The position numbers and the translations under genes were made by a program. 55,084 nucleotides of DNA, taken from an uncultured Clostridium sp. GTDB taxonomy: Bacteria > Bacillota > Clostridia > TANB77 > CAG-465. The stretch covers positions 1 to 55,084 of the forward strand of contig CANAIR010000010.1 of assembly GCA_947361355.1 (NCBI GenBank), in the 5' to 3' direction. The notes under the pieces were generated by a model. That model did not search any database. It was not told the origin of the DNA and worked only from the letters and a program-made list of their open reading frames with translations. Shown here piece by piece: positions 1 through 8,656 of this stretch; positions within the stretch are counted from its first letter, which is position 1, and each line of letters opens with the position of its first letter.

Positions 1-1
1 T

Positions 2-688
2 GTTTCCATACTTTTCTCTCCCTTTGTTTACATATTATTTTATAAAGTTATTTTTTCTCTAAATATATTTTACAATATATTTCCTTTTATTATTATGTTT
101 GATATTTGCACGCCTTATTTAGAAAATTTAACTCCAAAAGATAATACATATAAACCAATACTTACTATACTTTGTATTATTACTATAATCATATGGATTA
201 AAGTTGTACTTAAATTTATAAAACATTTTAAAAATATAAAATCAACTTGGCAATATCACGGTGCAGAACATAAAGTTATAATTACAAACTACGAAAAAAA
301 GGAAATAAATTTAGAAAATTGTAAAAAAGCTTCTCGTATATCAGATAACTGTGGTACAATGCTTGTTGTTATCTTTTTCTTCATCTTAATTTTAATAAAG
401 ATAATACAAATAATTTTTAAATCAAGACCAAGTTTTACTTTATCAATTATAGTTCCCTTTATACTTACTTATGAGTTATTTTTACTAAAAAGAGATACAC
501 CTATAATATCTTTACTTTTTAAGTTAGGTTATTTCCTTCAAGAGCATTTCTTTACTCTTGAACCTACGGATGATAAATTAACTCAAGCAATAGAAGCCTT
601 TAAATTACTCGAAGATGCTGAAACTGGAAAAATACCTGATAGTCAAATTAAAGAGCTACTTACTAGAAACAAAAAAATATTATTTTAA
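2..688 (+). CDS. DUF1385 family membrane protein (YqhQ-like), 5'-truncated by window edge
   Basis: A membrane protein of the DUF1385/YqhQ family, of unknown biochemical function. The family signature is visible as YHGAEHK followed about 35 residues later by SRISDNCGTM, flanked by hydrophobic segments. The first ATG is at 95, but it has no ribosome binding site and the frame stays open back to base 2. The upstream translation is hydrophobic, as expected for a family member of about 300 residues, so the true start lies outside the window. The C-terminus is a short charged helix-rich tail. A strong terminator follows directly. Family assignment rests on the conserved AEHK and CGT blocks; function is unknown. 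Confidence 0.8.
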   Translation, partial: VSILFSPFVYILFYKVIFSLNIFYNIFPFIIMFDICTPYLENLTPKDNTYKPILTILCIITIIIWIKVVLKFIKHFKNIKSTWQYHGAEHKVIITNYEKKEINLENCKKASRISDNCGTMLVVIFFFILILIKIIQIIFKSRPSFTLSIIVPFILTYELFLLKRDTPIISLLFKLGYFLQEHFFTLEPTDDKLTQAIEAFKLLEDAETGKIPDSQIKELLTRNKKILF

Positions 689-711
689 ACTTTTTATTTT
701 TAATATAAATT

Positions 712-754
712 AAAAAAATAGACACTATTATAATTTGTAGTGTCTATTTTTTGT
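712..754 (+). terminator. Rho-independent terminator
   Basis: A 10-bp perfect stem (ATAGACACTA with TAGTGTCTAT) is followed by a run of T. It ends the DUF1385 gene. Confidence 0.9.
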
Positions 755-819
755 TTTTATTTAATTATATATCATATATCAAAATAAAATTGTATATAAT
801 AATTATAGGAGGTAATAAA

Positions 820-1716
820 ATGAATTTAACATATCCATATTTAGGTTATAAAGAAGAATGTATTAAAACACCTATAACTTTTCCAAAGCAACATCAAGAT
901 AATATACCAGGTATAGAAAGTATAATGAATCCCCAGCCAATTTTTGATAATCCAAATGTACCAACTGGTAACAAACTAAATGGAAAAGTTGCTTTAATAT
1001 CTGGTGGTGATAGCGGTATAGGAAGAGCTGTTGCTGTACTTTTTGCAAAGCAAGGAGCAGATATTGCAATTGTATATTTAAATGAAACTGATGATGCACT
1101 ATGTACAAAGCAAAATGTTGAAAATTATGGTAGAAAATGTTTAATTATAAAAGGTGATTTAAGAAAAGAGGAATTTTCAAAAGAAGTTGTAAATAAAGTT
1201 TTAAATGAACTTGGAAAAATTGATATATTAATAAATAATTGTGCTCTACAAATCCCACAAGATAGTATACTTGATATTTCAGCAACACAACTTAAAAATA
1301 CATTTGAAACTAATGTATATACATATTTTTATCTTACAAAAGCTGTTCTTCCACTTTTAAAGGAAGGAAGCTCAATTATTAATACATCTTCAATAAATTC
1401 TTTTCATGGAAACAAAAGATTAATTGACTATTCAGCCACTAAAGGAGCAATTACTGCTTTTACAAAATCTATGGCACAAAGTTTAGCTGATAAAAAAATA
1501 CGTGTAAATGAAGTGGCTCCAGGTCCTATATGGACTCCACTTATTCCATCTTCATTTACAGCCGAAGAAGTTGAAATATTTGGTACTGATGTACTACTAA
1601 AAAGAGCTGGTCAGCCCTATGAAGTAGCACCAGCATATTTATATTTGGCGTGTAATGATGATTCAAGTTATGTAACTGGCCAAACTATTCATGTAAACGG
1701 TGGAAATATAATATAA
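820..1716 (+). CDS. Short-chain dehydrogenase/reductase (general stress protein 39-like)
   Basis: A 298-residue NAD(P)-dependent oxidoreductase of the classical SDR fold. It shows the glycine-rich cofactor motif SGGDSGIG at residues 61-68, the NN pair at 139-140, the catalytic serine near 190-191, and the YxxxK pair Y204/K208. The 50-residue N-terminal extension (TYPYLGY, PITFPKQHQDN) is typical of the bacterial stress-protein subgroup (YhdF/GsiB-like SDRs). The start was moved from an upstream in-frame ATG at 751 to 820, because 820 follows AGGAGGT at 807-813 and the earlier ATG lies inside the preceding terminator. A TATAAT at 795-800 lies just upstream, without a good -35. The substrate is unknown. 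Confidence 0.88.
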   Translation: MNLTYPYLGYKEECIKTPITFPKQHQDNIPGIESIMNPQPIFDNPNVPTGNKLNGKVALISGGDSGIGRAVAVLFAKQGADIAIVYLNETDDALCTKQNVENYGRKCLIIKGDLRKEEFSKEVVNKVLNELGKIDILINNCALQIPQDSILDISATQLKNTFETNVYTYFYLTKAVLPLLKEGSSIINTSSINSFHGNKRLIDYSATKGAITAFTKSMAQSLADKKIRVNEVAPGPIWTPLIPSSFTAEEVEIFGTDVLLKRAGQPYEVAPAYLYLACNDDSSYVTGQTIHVNGGNII

Positions 1717-1730
1717 CATTTAGTAAATAT

Positions 1731-1775
1731 ATAAAAAACTACTGACATACAAATTTATGTATATCAGTAGTTTCA
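1731..1775 (-). terminator. Terminator between convergent genes
   Basis: Inverted arms 1736-1751 and 1758-1773 form a long stem. On the minus strand it is followed by six T, so it mainly ends the minus-strand paralogue pair. It may also work weakly for the SDR gene. Confidence 0.75.
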
Positions 1776-1776
1776 C

Positions 1777-2610
1777 TTATTTGTTTTCAAGTAATTTTAT
1801 TAAATCAATATCTTTACTTAAATAACATGAGTAAAATAACTCTTCTAAGCTTTCTTCTAAAATTTCAGCTAATTGTTTATCATCAGCATATGATAGATAT
1901 TTTTCATCTTCTCCATTATTTTTTGAAACTTCTATCATTGCTATATCAGATATTTTAAATTTGAATATTGGATATATTCTGTCAAATATATCATTTTCCT
2001 CTTGTATCAAAACTTCAATGAATACACTATCAGAAATATAAATTTTTCTTTTTAGTTGTCTAAAAATATTACAATAATTTTTAATAACTGGTATTAATTT
2101 AAAAATATCATCTTTTACAGTCTCATATTCCTGTCTACTTCCATTCTTTAAATCCGGAAATCTTTCAAAATCTATCCTTAAAACTTCCTTACCAGTACTA
2201 TAATAATCATATTTACTTTTACTATGTTTACTTCTTATACACAAACAATCATAACAATTTTTAATTTGCATGTATAAATCTTTTTTATAACCATTTTTGT
2301 TTTCAAATGTTCTAATAAATTCTTGTGATTTAAAATAAACATAGTCAAAATAATCATATAATAATTTAAAAAACTGACTTATTGATAAAAAACCTTCAAT
2401 ATATATATCTTCATAAATAGTTTTTTCTATTACCTTTTTAACTCCAAACAAAGAATTAAAAAATGATGAATTATCTGGTACCCTCTCAAAAATAGTCTTT
2501 TTTTTAGGCATTGACTTTTTAATATCATTTAACTCTAAATAAAATTTATTTACTACTGGATTTTGCTTAAAATCCAAATCCTCATTTAAAGCATTTAAAT
2601 GGTCAATCAT
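1777..2610 (-). CDS. Unknown protein, second member of a tandem paralogue pair
   Basis: A 277-residue soluble protein I do not recognise. It has no signal peptide or membrane segment. It is clearly a paralogue of the gene just upstream: both share an IYIEGxxSIxxF block, a FPxLKNG block followed by EYExxKxDIFKLIP, and a C-terminal KYLSYAD...LFYSCYLS block. It overlaps the upstream gene by 8 bp and has its own GGAGG at 2617-2621, so the two are co-translated. The two copies are strongly diverged in their middle parts. The KYLSYAD/YSCYLS ends are the best conserved and probably mark a functional domain. Confidence 0.75.
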   Translation of the reverse strand: MIDHLNALNEDLDFKQNPVVNKFYLELNDIKKSMPKKKTIFERVPDNSSFFNSLFGVKKVIEKTIYEDIYIEGFLSISQFFKLLYDYFDYVYFKSQEFIRTFENKNGYKKDLYMQIKNCYDCLCIRSKHSKSKYDYYSTGKEVLRIDFERFPDLKNGSRQEYETVKDDIFKLIPVIKNYCNIFRQLKRKIYISDSVFIEVLIQEENDIFDRIYPIFKFKISDIAMIEVSKNNGEDEKYLSYADDKQLAEILEESLEELFYSCYLSKDIDLIKLLENK

Positions 2611-3460
2611 TTTTTTCCTCCATAGTAATACTTTTTAGCATCTGTACAACTTCTAAACTATCAGACAAATAACAAGAATAAAAAAGTTTTTTTTCATCTT
2701 TTTTTATTAATTCTAATACTTCTAAATTATCTGCATATGATAAATATTTTTCATTATAATTATCCACTCTTGAATATTCAATCATTGCTACATTTGATAT
2801 TTGAAGCTTTACTAAAGGAAATTCATTTCTATATACATCATTTATGTTATTAAAATTTATTTTTAAATAAGTGTTGTTAGAAACTAAAATCTTGTTATTA
2901 TCTAATACGTTGAACAATTCAAGATATATTTTAAGATATGGAATTAACTTAAAAATATCTTCTTTTATAATTTCATATTCTTTTAAATTACCATTTTTTA
3001 ATTCCGGAAAATAACTAAATTCTATTACTAAATCATCAAAAGACAAATTATATTCTTTTTTTTCATATCTTTCATTTTCCCTAAAATCAAAATATCCTAT
3101 AATAAATTTTGAATATTTATCACCTGAAAACATAGTTGTATTATAAAAAGTTGGAAAATAATTTTTAGTTGTCGATTTTATTTTTTGATACTTTTCTATA
3201 ATTTTTTTTGACTCATTATATATATAATAAATAAAATCATGTAACATTTGTAAAAAATTTGCAATTGATATATAACCTTCTATATATATATTTTCGTAAC
3301 TTTTTTCTTCCTTAATTATTGTATTTTTGAAAAGTTTATTAAAAAAACCTTTATTATTTGGTATAATTTTTGGAACTAAACTTTCTTTTGGATTAGACAT
3401 TATAATATTATCCAACTCTAAAAAATATTCCCGAAGTTTTTCATTTTGTGACTCTAACAT
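2603..3460 (-). CDS. Unknown protein, first member of a tandem paralogue pair
   Basis: A 285-residue soluble protein of unknown function and the upstream paralogue of the following gene. The start is supported by AGGAGG at 3468-3473 and by a perfect sigma-A promoter. Shared features are an N-terminal helical leader, the IYIEGYISIANF block, FPELKNG, EYExxKEDIFKLIP, and the end block KYLSYAD...KKLFYSCYLS. The pair forms its own two-gene operon between a promoter and a terminator. I could not link it to a known defence, toxin or envelope family. Confidence 0.75.
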   Translation of the reverse strand: MLESQNEKLREYFLELDNIIMSNPKESLVPKIIPNNKGFFNKLFKNTIIKEEKSYENIYIEGYISIANFLQMLHDFIYYIYNESKKIIEKYQKIKSTTKNYFPTFYNTTMFSGDKYSKFIIGYFDFRENERYEKKEYNLSFDDLVIEFSYFPELKNGNLKEYEIIKEDIFKLIPYLKIYLELFNVLDNNKILVSNNTYLKINFNNINDVYRNEFPLVKLQISNVAMIEYSRVDNYNEKYLSYADNLEVLELIKKDEKKLFYSCYLSDSLEVVQMLKSITMEEKND

Positions 3461-3513
3461 TTATTTTCCTCCTAATAAATTATTATTATTATACATACAC
3501 TTTATATTTCGAA

Positions 3514-3542
3514 ATTATATCATTATCCTTTAAACATGTCAA
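3514..3542 (-). promoter_or_regulatory. Sigma-A promoter of the paralogue pair
   Basis: On the minus strand, TTGACA (3537-3542), a 17-bp spacer and TATAAT (3514-3519), about 54 bp upstream of the start codon. Confidence 0.85.
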
Positions 3543-3635
3543 TACTTTATGTTATTTAAAACATTATAAGCATTTAAAATAAAGGTATTTTTCATTTTTC
3601 TAATAGTGTTATATATGAAAATTTATACACAATTA

Positions 3636-4712
3636 TTATTCATTTATATCCAAACTAAACTTATATTCTAAATATACTTTTATAACTGCTAATACTGGCA
3701 TAGCTATTATCATTCCCACTATTCCAAACATTAAATTAAAAACTATTAACCCACCTAATACAACAACGGGATGTAGATTAACAGATTTTGCTATTATATT
3801 TGGTTGTAAAATATTTGCATCCACTAATTGTACCATAAGTAAACATACAAAAGTTATAAGTGCAAAAATTGGACCACCAACAGTTAACGCATAAAGTGCG
3901 ACAACAACTTCTGATACTATTGCACCTATGTATGGTATAAGATTTAAAACAGTTATAAGTATTCCCCATACTACTGCATAATCGAGCCCTAAAATTAAAC
4001 ATACAATTGATGTTAATATTCCAACAACTATGCTATCTATAATTGTACCTTTTACATATGACATTACTACTTCATCCATTTCAGTTAACATTATATATCT
4101 TTTACTACTTTTACTATTCCTTGAAAAAAATGTTATTATACTTTCCTTAAATTTGTCCATGTCTTTTACCATAAAAAATGAAACAACTATAGTAGTTACT
4201 ATTGTTACTAAAATATTTATAATGCTTTGAAAAGTAGTAATAGAATAATTTAAAATTTCCTGCAGATTATTTTGGATTATATCCTTTGATATAATTTCTT
4301 GAAAATTTTTAATTCCATTTGGCATATTTAACTTATCTATTATTATTGGATTTATTTTATCTACTACACTATTATATATTTGTGGTAAATCTCTTATAAA
4401 TTCAGATAGTTGTGATACAAATATTGGAATTAACATTAAAAATACAAATATTATAACTCCAAAAATTATTATAAGTGAAAAAAAAGCTGACATACTTTTA
4501 TTTAATCCAATTTTTTTTAATTTGTTGGATAATGGCATTGATATCCAGCATATTAATATACCTAAAAAAACTGGAGTTAACGCAATTATTGACTCAATTA
4601 TTTTATCCATAATTCCAATACTTTTTAAAAAGAAAAAAATAGCTACTGAAAATCCAAAATACATTAAAAAGTTTAAAAATTTATAATCAAATTTTTTATC
4701 TTCTATTCTCAT
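3636..4712 (-). CDS. AI-2E family membrane protein (permease-like)
   Basis: A 358-residue polytopic inner-membrane protein of the AI-2E/UPF0118 (PF01594) family, members of which export small molecules or act as antiporters. The substrate cannot be read from sequence. Hydrophobic segments occur at the N-terminus (two pairs), around the middle, and in a C-terminal group containing the family-typical LNLIPYIGAIVS and NILQPNIIAKSV blocks. A longer frame begins with GTG at 4733, but that codon overlaps the GAGGTG ribosome binding site, so the ATG at 4712 is preferred even though the spacing (13 nt) is long. Confidence 0.85.
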   Translation of the reverse strand: MRIEDKKFDYKFLNFLMYFGFSVAIFFFLKSIGIMDKIIESIIALTPVFLGILICWISMPLSNKLKKIGLNKSMSAFFSLIIIFGVIIFVFLMLIPIFVSQLSEFIRDLPQIYNSVVDKINPIIIDKLNMPNGIKNFQEIISKDIIQNNLQEILNYSITTFQSIINILVTIVTTIVVSFFMVKDMDKFKESIITFFSRNSKSSKRYIMLTEMDEVVMSYVKGTIIDSIVVGILTSIVCLILGLDYAVVWGILITVLNLIPYIGAIVSEVVVALYALTVGGPIFALITFVCLLMVQLVDANILQPNIIAKSVNLHPVVVLGGLIVFNLMFGIVGMIIAMPVLAVIKVYLEYKFSLDINE

Positions 4713-4796
4713 TTTTAGATATTTACACCTCACTTTATATTTTATATAAATATAATTACTACATTATCTATACTTATATTATGATATTATAATTAA

Positions 4797-4825
4797 ATTA
4801 TATTCAATATTAAAGCATTTATCAA
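4797..4825 (-). promoter_or_regulatory. Sigma-A promoter of the AI-2E protein gene
   Basis: On the minus strand, TTGATA (4820-4825), 17-bp spacer, TATAAT (4797-4802). The leader would be about 80 nt. Confidence 0.75.
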
Positions 4826-4903
4826 TAGTTACAAAACATCTATTTTTAGCATTTTTTGTCATATATATTTTTTAATTTAATAAATATATTATAGGTGATA
4901 AAA

Positions 4904-5464
4904 ATGAATTTTGAAGATATAAATTATAATAATTATGAACTTTCTACCCCTTATCCTAAAATAACTGTAAATTTAGATACACTACGTAGTGAAGATGACG
5001 ATAATGGTATGCGAACAATATCTATGTTAATTAACGCATATTCTGGTAACAAGGGTGAAATAACTGCTTCTATGCAATACGTTTATCAAAGCTTTTTAGT
5101 AAAAAAAGAATTTAATGCACTATATGAATTACTTGAAAAAATATCAATTAAGGAAATGCAACATATGGAAATATTAAGTCAAATACTTGTTAATTTGAAT
5201 ATAACACCTAAATATTGTAAATATATAGATAATAATATTAATTTATGTAATAATTGGTCTGCAAATAATATAAATTATTCCACTGACATTAGAGACTTTA
5301 TAAATTATAACATTTCCTTAGAATCCTCAGCTATAAATGAATATACCGCTATTATAAATAATACACGTAATGAAAATATTAAAGAAATTTTAACAAGAAT
5401 CATACAAGATGAAAAAATTCATTTAGAAATATTTTATGCAATACTTAATAGATTAGATAACTAA
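4904..5464 (+). CDS. Ferritin-like di-metal protein
   Basis: A 186-residue protein with the four-helix ferritin-like pattern. Likely metal ligands are E52 in helix 1, E84 and H87 (ExxH) in helix 2, E140 or E146 in helix 3, and E170 and H173 (ExxH) in helix 4. A 35-residue N-terminal tail with a PYPKI motif precedes the bundle. This resembles the manganese-catalase-like/CotJC and rubrerythrin-like groups of Clostridia, but no rubredoxin centre is present. A catalase, peroxidase or iron-handling role is inference. The start at 4904 follows AGGTGAT; an earlier GTG at 4895 overlaps that site and was discarded. Confidence 0.75.
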   Translation: MNFEDINYNNYELSTPYPKITVNLDTLRSEDDDNGMRTISMLINAYSGNKGEITASMQYVYQSFLVKKEFNALYELLEKISIKEMQHMEILSQILVNLNITPKYCKYIDNNINLCNNWSANNINYSTDIRDFINYNISLESSAINEYTAIINNTRNENIKEILTRIIQDEKIHLEIFYAILNRLDN

Positions 5465-5530
5465 CTTTATCATTTATTTAACTCACCTTTATTAGTCATT
5501 GTTTAGTTTTTAACTCTAATTCGCATTTTA

Positions 5531-5559
5531 TTGACAAAATATTATAAGTATTATATAAT
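5531..5559 (+). promoter_or_regulatory. Perfect sigma-A promoter
   Basis: TTGACA (5531-5536), exactly 17 bp, TATAAT (5554-5559), upstream of the unknown gene at 5608. Confidence 0.9.
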
Positions 5560-5607
5560 ATGCAGAAAAACATATAACTATTTAATAACTATTAAGGAGG
5601 AAAACTA

Positions 5608-6276
5608 ATGTCAAATGTAAGTGCAATTTTTGAAAAACACAAAGAAAGAAGTTTAAATGTATTAAACAATGATAGTGTTAAATTAAGTTTTAATTATATT
5701 GATAAAATTGATAATTTTGAAGATTTTACACTTTTAGATGAAAATGGAGAAAAAATATTAGATACTTCTATTCTTTTACCACAAAATAAAGCTTATATAG
5801 TTTTTTGTAGAGTACATTTTGGTAATTTATATGAAAATAATATTAAAATTGCAATTTCAAAGCTTTTACAATACCTATTACATGAAAATGATTTAAATTA
5901 TATTACTTCTGCTATTTATCTTGATATTTTAGCTAGTAACATACCTATATATTTAGCTGAAGAGATTGGATTTTTCCCATATTTTTTAAATTCACTTAAC
6001 CTATACGTTTATCCAAATATGAATTTTATCAAGGAAATTGAAAATATTATAATAGATTCAAAAACAAAAAAAGCACTTTTAAAAGACTTTTCTAACTTGA
6101 ATACAATATATAACAAATATTTAAGTCATATACAAAGATCATTAGAACTTGAAGAAGCTTATTTAGCTGATCTAATGGAAACTGATTCAAATCAAGATTT
6201 AGTCCAGATGAAAGAAAATAATATAAAACATTATAAACATATTCTAAACATAGCAAATAACAAAAAGGAGACTTGA
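5608..6276 (+). CDS. Unknown soluble protein
   Basis: A 222-residue protein of unknown function starting after AAGGAGG. It has no signal peptide. The middle is hydrophobic and helix-rich (residues about 85-145). The last 70 residues are charged and probably helical or coiled-coil (a QRSLELEEAYLADLME stretch). It is the first gene of a two-gene operon with a perfect promoter and a terminator; its stop codon is one base from the next start. Strong expression signals suggest it is well expressed, but no family was recognised. Confidence 0.75.
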   Translation: MSNVSAIFEKHKERSLNVLNNDSVKLSFNYIDKIDNFEDFTLLDENGEKILDTSILLPQNKAYIVFCRVHFGNLYENNIKIAISKLLQYLLHENDLNYITSAIYLDILASNIPIYLAEEIGFFPYFLNSLNLYVYPNMNFIKEIENIIIDSKTKKALLKDFSNLNTIYNKYLSHIQRSLELEEAYLADLMETDSNQDLVQMKENNIKHYKHILNIANNKKET

Positions 6277-6277
6277 A

Positions 6278-6523
6278 ATGGTTATACATGAAAAAATAAT
6301 CGACTTTGAAGATCCAAAATTTCCAAATCTAAAAAATATTGCAAAAGAACTAGAAAAAAAAATTGAAATGATACAATCTGAAAACAATGTTAAACTTATA
6401 TCAGCGTGTTTTTTAGGTATAAATGATGTCCTTATAGATGAAGAAGAAGATAGTATTTTCTGTCATGCAGTTTTACACGATAAATCATATAATTTTATGT
6501 TATTTTTTTGTGATAAAGATTAA
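6278..6523 (+). CDS. Unknown small protein, coupled to upstream gene
   Basis: An 81-residue acidic protein of unknown function. Its ATG follows the upstream stop codon by one base, and its AAGGAG site lies inside the upstream gene, so translation is coupled. It has an N-terminal helix and a C-terminal hydrophobic strand region. The tight coupling suggests it works with the 222-residue protein. No family recognised. Confidence 0.7.
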   Translation: MVIHEKIIDFEDPKFPNLKNIAKELEKKIEMIQSENNVKLISACFLGINDVLIDEEEDSIFCHAVLHDKSYNFMLFFCDKD

Positions 6524-6544
6524 TGATGGAATTTGATAAAATAA

Positions 6545-6588
6545 TATGAGAAGGTAGATTAAAATGTAACTATCTTCTCATTTTTGGT
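6545..6588 (+). terminator. Rho-independent terminator
   Basis: Arms 6545-6556 and 6570-6581 pair over 12 bp with one G-U pair, followed by TTTTT. Ends the 5608-6523 operon. Confidence 0.85.
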
Positions 6589-6652
6589 ATATTTTTGTTA
6601 TTTTAAAGTCTAGATGTAAGACTACTTAAATTATAATTTGTAAATTACTATT

Positions 6653-8656
6653 TTATTCCTCTTCTTCACTAAACTGTGAATTATATAACTTAGCATATGC
6701 TCCATCTTTTCTAAGTAACTCTTCATGATTTCCACGTTCCATTATTTTACCATGTTCCATCACTAAAATTATATCAGCATTTTTAATAGTAGACAATCTA
6801 TGTGCAATTACAAAACTTGTTCTACCTTCCATAAGCTTATTCATTGCTTTTTGTATTATTTCTTCTGTTCGTGTATCAACATTACTTGTAGCTTCATCTA
6901 GTATTAATATAGGTGAATTAGCTAGTATTGCTCTTGCAATCGTTAAAAGTTGTTTTTCACCTTGAGAAATATTACTTGCATCTTCATTTAATACAAAATT
7001 ATATCCACCTGGTAATACTTTTATAAAATGATGTGCATGAGCAAGTTTAGCTGCCTCTTCTATTTGCTCATCTGTTGCATCCTGCTTTGCATATTTTAAA
7101 TTTTCTTTTATTGTTCCATTAAAAAGCCAAGTATCTTGCAAAACCATAGAAAACATAGCTCTTAAATCATCTCTTGACATGTCTTTAGTAGATATCCCAT
7201 CAACTGTTATTTTTCCTGAATTTATTTCATAAAATCTCATAAGAAGATTAACAATTGTGGTTTTACCAGCACCTGTAGGTCCAACTATTGCTACAGTTTG
7301 GCCAGGTTTTACACTTAAACACCAATCCTCAATTAAACTTTGATTTTCATCATAACTAAATTTAACATTGTCACAAACAACTTCACCTTTTACATCATTT
7401 ATTTTTATAGGATTATTTGTATCAGGTTCTTCTTCTTTTTCATCCAATATTTCAAATACACGCTCTGCTGCTGCTACTGCACCTTGAACAAGATTTAACA
7501 TATTAGCAGTTTGACCAATAGGCTGTGTAAATTGGTGTGTATATTGTACGAATGCTTGAATGTCACCTATTGACATTTTACCATCTATTGCTAGTTTTGC
7601 ACCTAATATACAAATTCCTACATAACCTAAATTACTAACCCCATTTATAATTGGCATCATGAGACCAGATAAAAATTGTGATTTCCATCCACTTCTATAT
7701 AGTTTGTTATTTATATTTTCAAATTTTTGTATTTCCGCCTCTTGCATATTAAAAGCTTCTATTACTAAATTTCCTGTGTATGTTTCTTCGACATGCCCAT
7801 TTAAGTTACCTATTGAAATTTGTTGTTCTATAAAATATTTTTGTGAAACTTTTATAATTGATCCTATAAATATTATACTTACAGGCACTATAAGTATTGC
7901 AATACCTGCCATACTAAGACTTATAGAAATCATCATAATAAGTATACCAATGATTGTAAAAAGAGATTGTAAAATTTGTACAATTGATTGTTGTAAAGTC
8001 ATACTTACTGTATCAACATCATTTGTTACACGACTAAGTACTTCACCATGTGTATGTTTATCAAAAAATCTAAGTGGCAACTTATCTAGTTTTTCATCTA
8101 TTTCCTTTCTCAGACTATATGTAACTTTTTGTGATACATAAGCCATTGTTCTACTCGAAATATACGTAAATAATGCACTTGTAAAATACATTGCAAGTAT
8201 TATCAAAAGTATTTTTCCAATATAATTAAAATTTATTTTTGGTTCAACATTTATTGAAACATTCTTTGTAATTTCAGGAAGTTTGTTTGCAATATCACTA
8301 GGTATAATTTGCATATCGATTAATGTATTAACGGTTGCATTCTCTGGTATAATTTGTATTACCTGAGCTGGTAAAGATTTTTTCATTTCTTGTATTTGTG
8401 AATATACAACCTTTTGTATAACATTATTTCCAAGCTCTGTAGTTGCTTTTCCGAGAACTTTTGGCGATAATGTAGAAAGAATTGTTGAACATACAAGTAC
8501 TATAACAACAACTATTATAGCTTTGTTATACTTACCAATATATTTTATAAGTCTTTTTAAAGTTTTTGAAAAATCTTTTGCTTTTTCTGTTGGAGCAATA
8601 CCAGGTTTTCCCATAGGTCCATGAGCTTTTTTATCCAATTTTTGACTATTTGACAT
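6653..8656 (-). CDS. Heterodimeric ABC exporter, subunit with canonical catalytic glutamate
   Basis: A 667-residue half-transporter: an N-terminal six-helix membrane domain, then an ATPase domain. Walker A GPTGAGKTT is at about residues 459-467. The Walker B ILILDEATSNVD has the catalytic glutamate at E588. The signature is the divergent form ISQGEKQ. A cytosolic leader (KKAHGPMGKPG) and an extra loop of about 70 residues between the first two helices are visible. With its partner it forms the asymmetric type IV exporter known from TM287/288 and BmrCD-like pairs, in which this subunit supplies the active Walker B and the partner supplies the good signature. It overlaps the partner gene by 11 bp. 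Multidrug or lipid-like substrate is inference. Confidence 0.92.
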   Translation of the reverse strand: MSNSQKLDKKAHGPMGKPGIAPTEKAKDFSKTLKRLIKYIGKYNKAIIVVVIVLVCSTILSTLSPKVLGKATTELGNNVIQKVVYSQIQEMKKSLPAQVIQIIPENATVNTLIDMQIIPSDIANKLPEITKNVSINVEPKINFNYIGKILLIILAMYFTSALFTYISSRTMAYVSQKVTYSLRKEIDEKLDKLPLRFFDKHTHGEVLSRVTNDVDTVSMTLQQSIVQILQSLFTIIGILIMMISISLSMAGIAILIVPVSIIFIGSIIKVSQKYFIEQQISIGNLNGHVEETYTGNLVIEAFNMQEAEIQKFENINNKLYRSGWKSQFLSGLMMPIINGVSNLGYVGICILGAKLAIDGKMSIGDIQAFVQYTHQFTQPIGQTANMLNLVQGAVAAAERVFEILDEKEEEPDTNNPIKINDVKGEVVCDNVKFSYDENQSLIEDWCLSVKPGQTVAIVGPTGAGKTTIVNLLMRFYEINSGKITVDGISTKDMSRDDLRAMFSMVLQDTWLFNGTIKENLKYAKQDATDEQIEEAAKLAHAHHFIKVLPGGYNFVLNEDASNISQGEKQLLTIARAILANSPILILDEATSNVDTRTEEIIQKAMNKLMEGRTSFVIAHRLSTIKNADIILVMEHGKIMERGNHEELLRKDGAYAKLYNSQFSEEEE

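Noticed and set aside
751-819. Upstream ATG of the SDR gene at 751
   Set aside because: It lies inside the preceding terminator and has no ribosome binding site, whereas ATG 820 follows AGGAGGT.
7659-8141. 160-codon plus-strand frame in the ABC gene
   Set aside because: Opposite-strand shadow of a well-supported ABC exporter gene; low-complexity translation.
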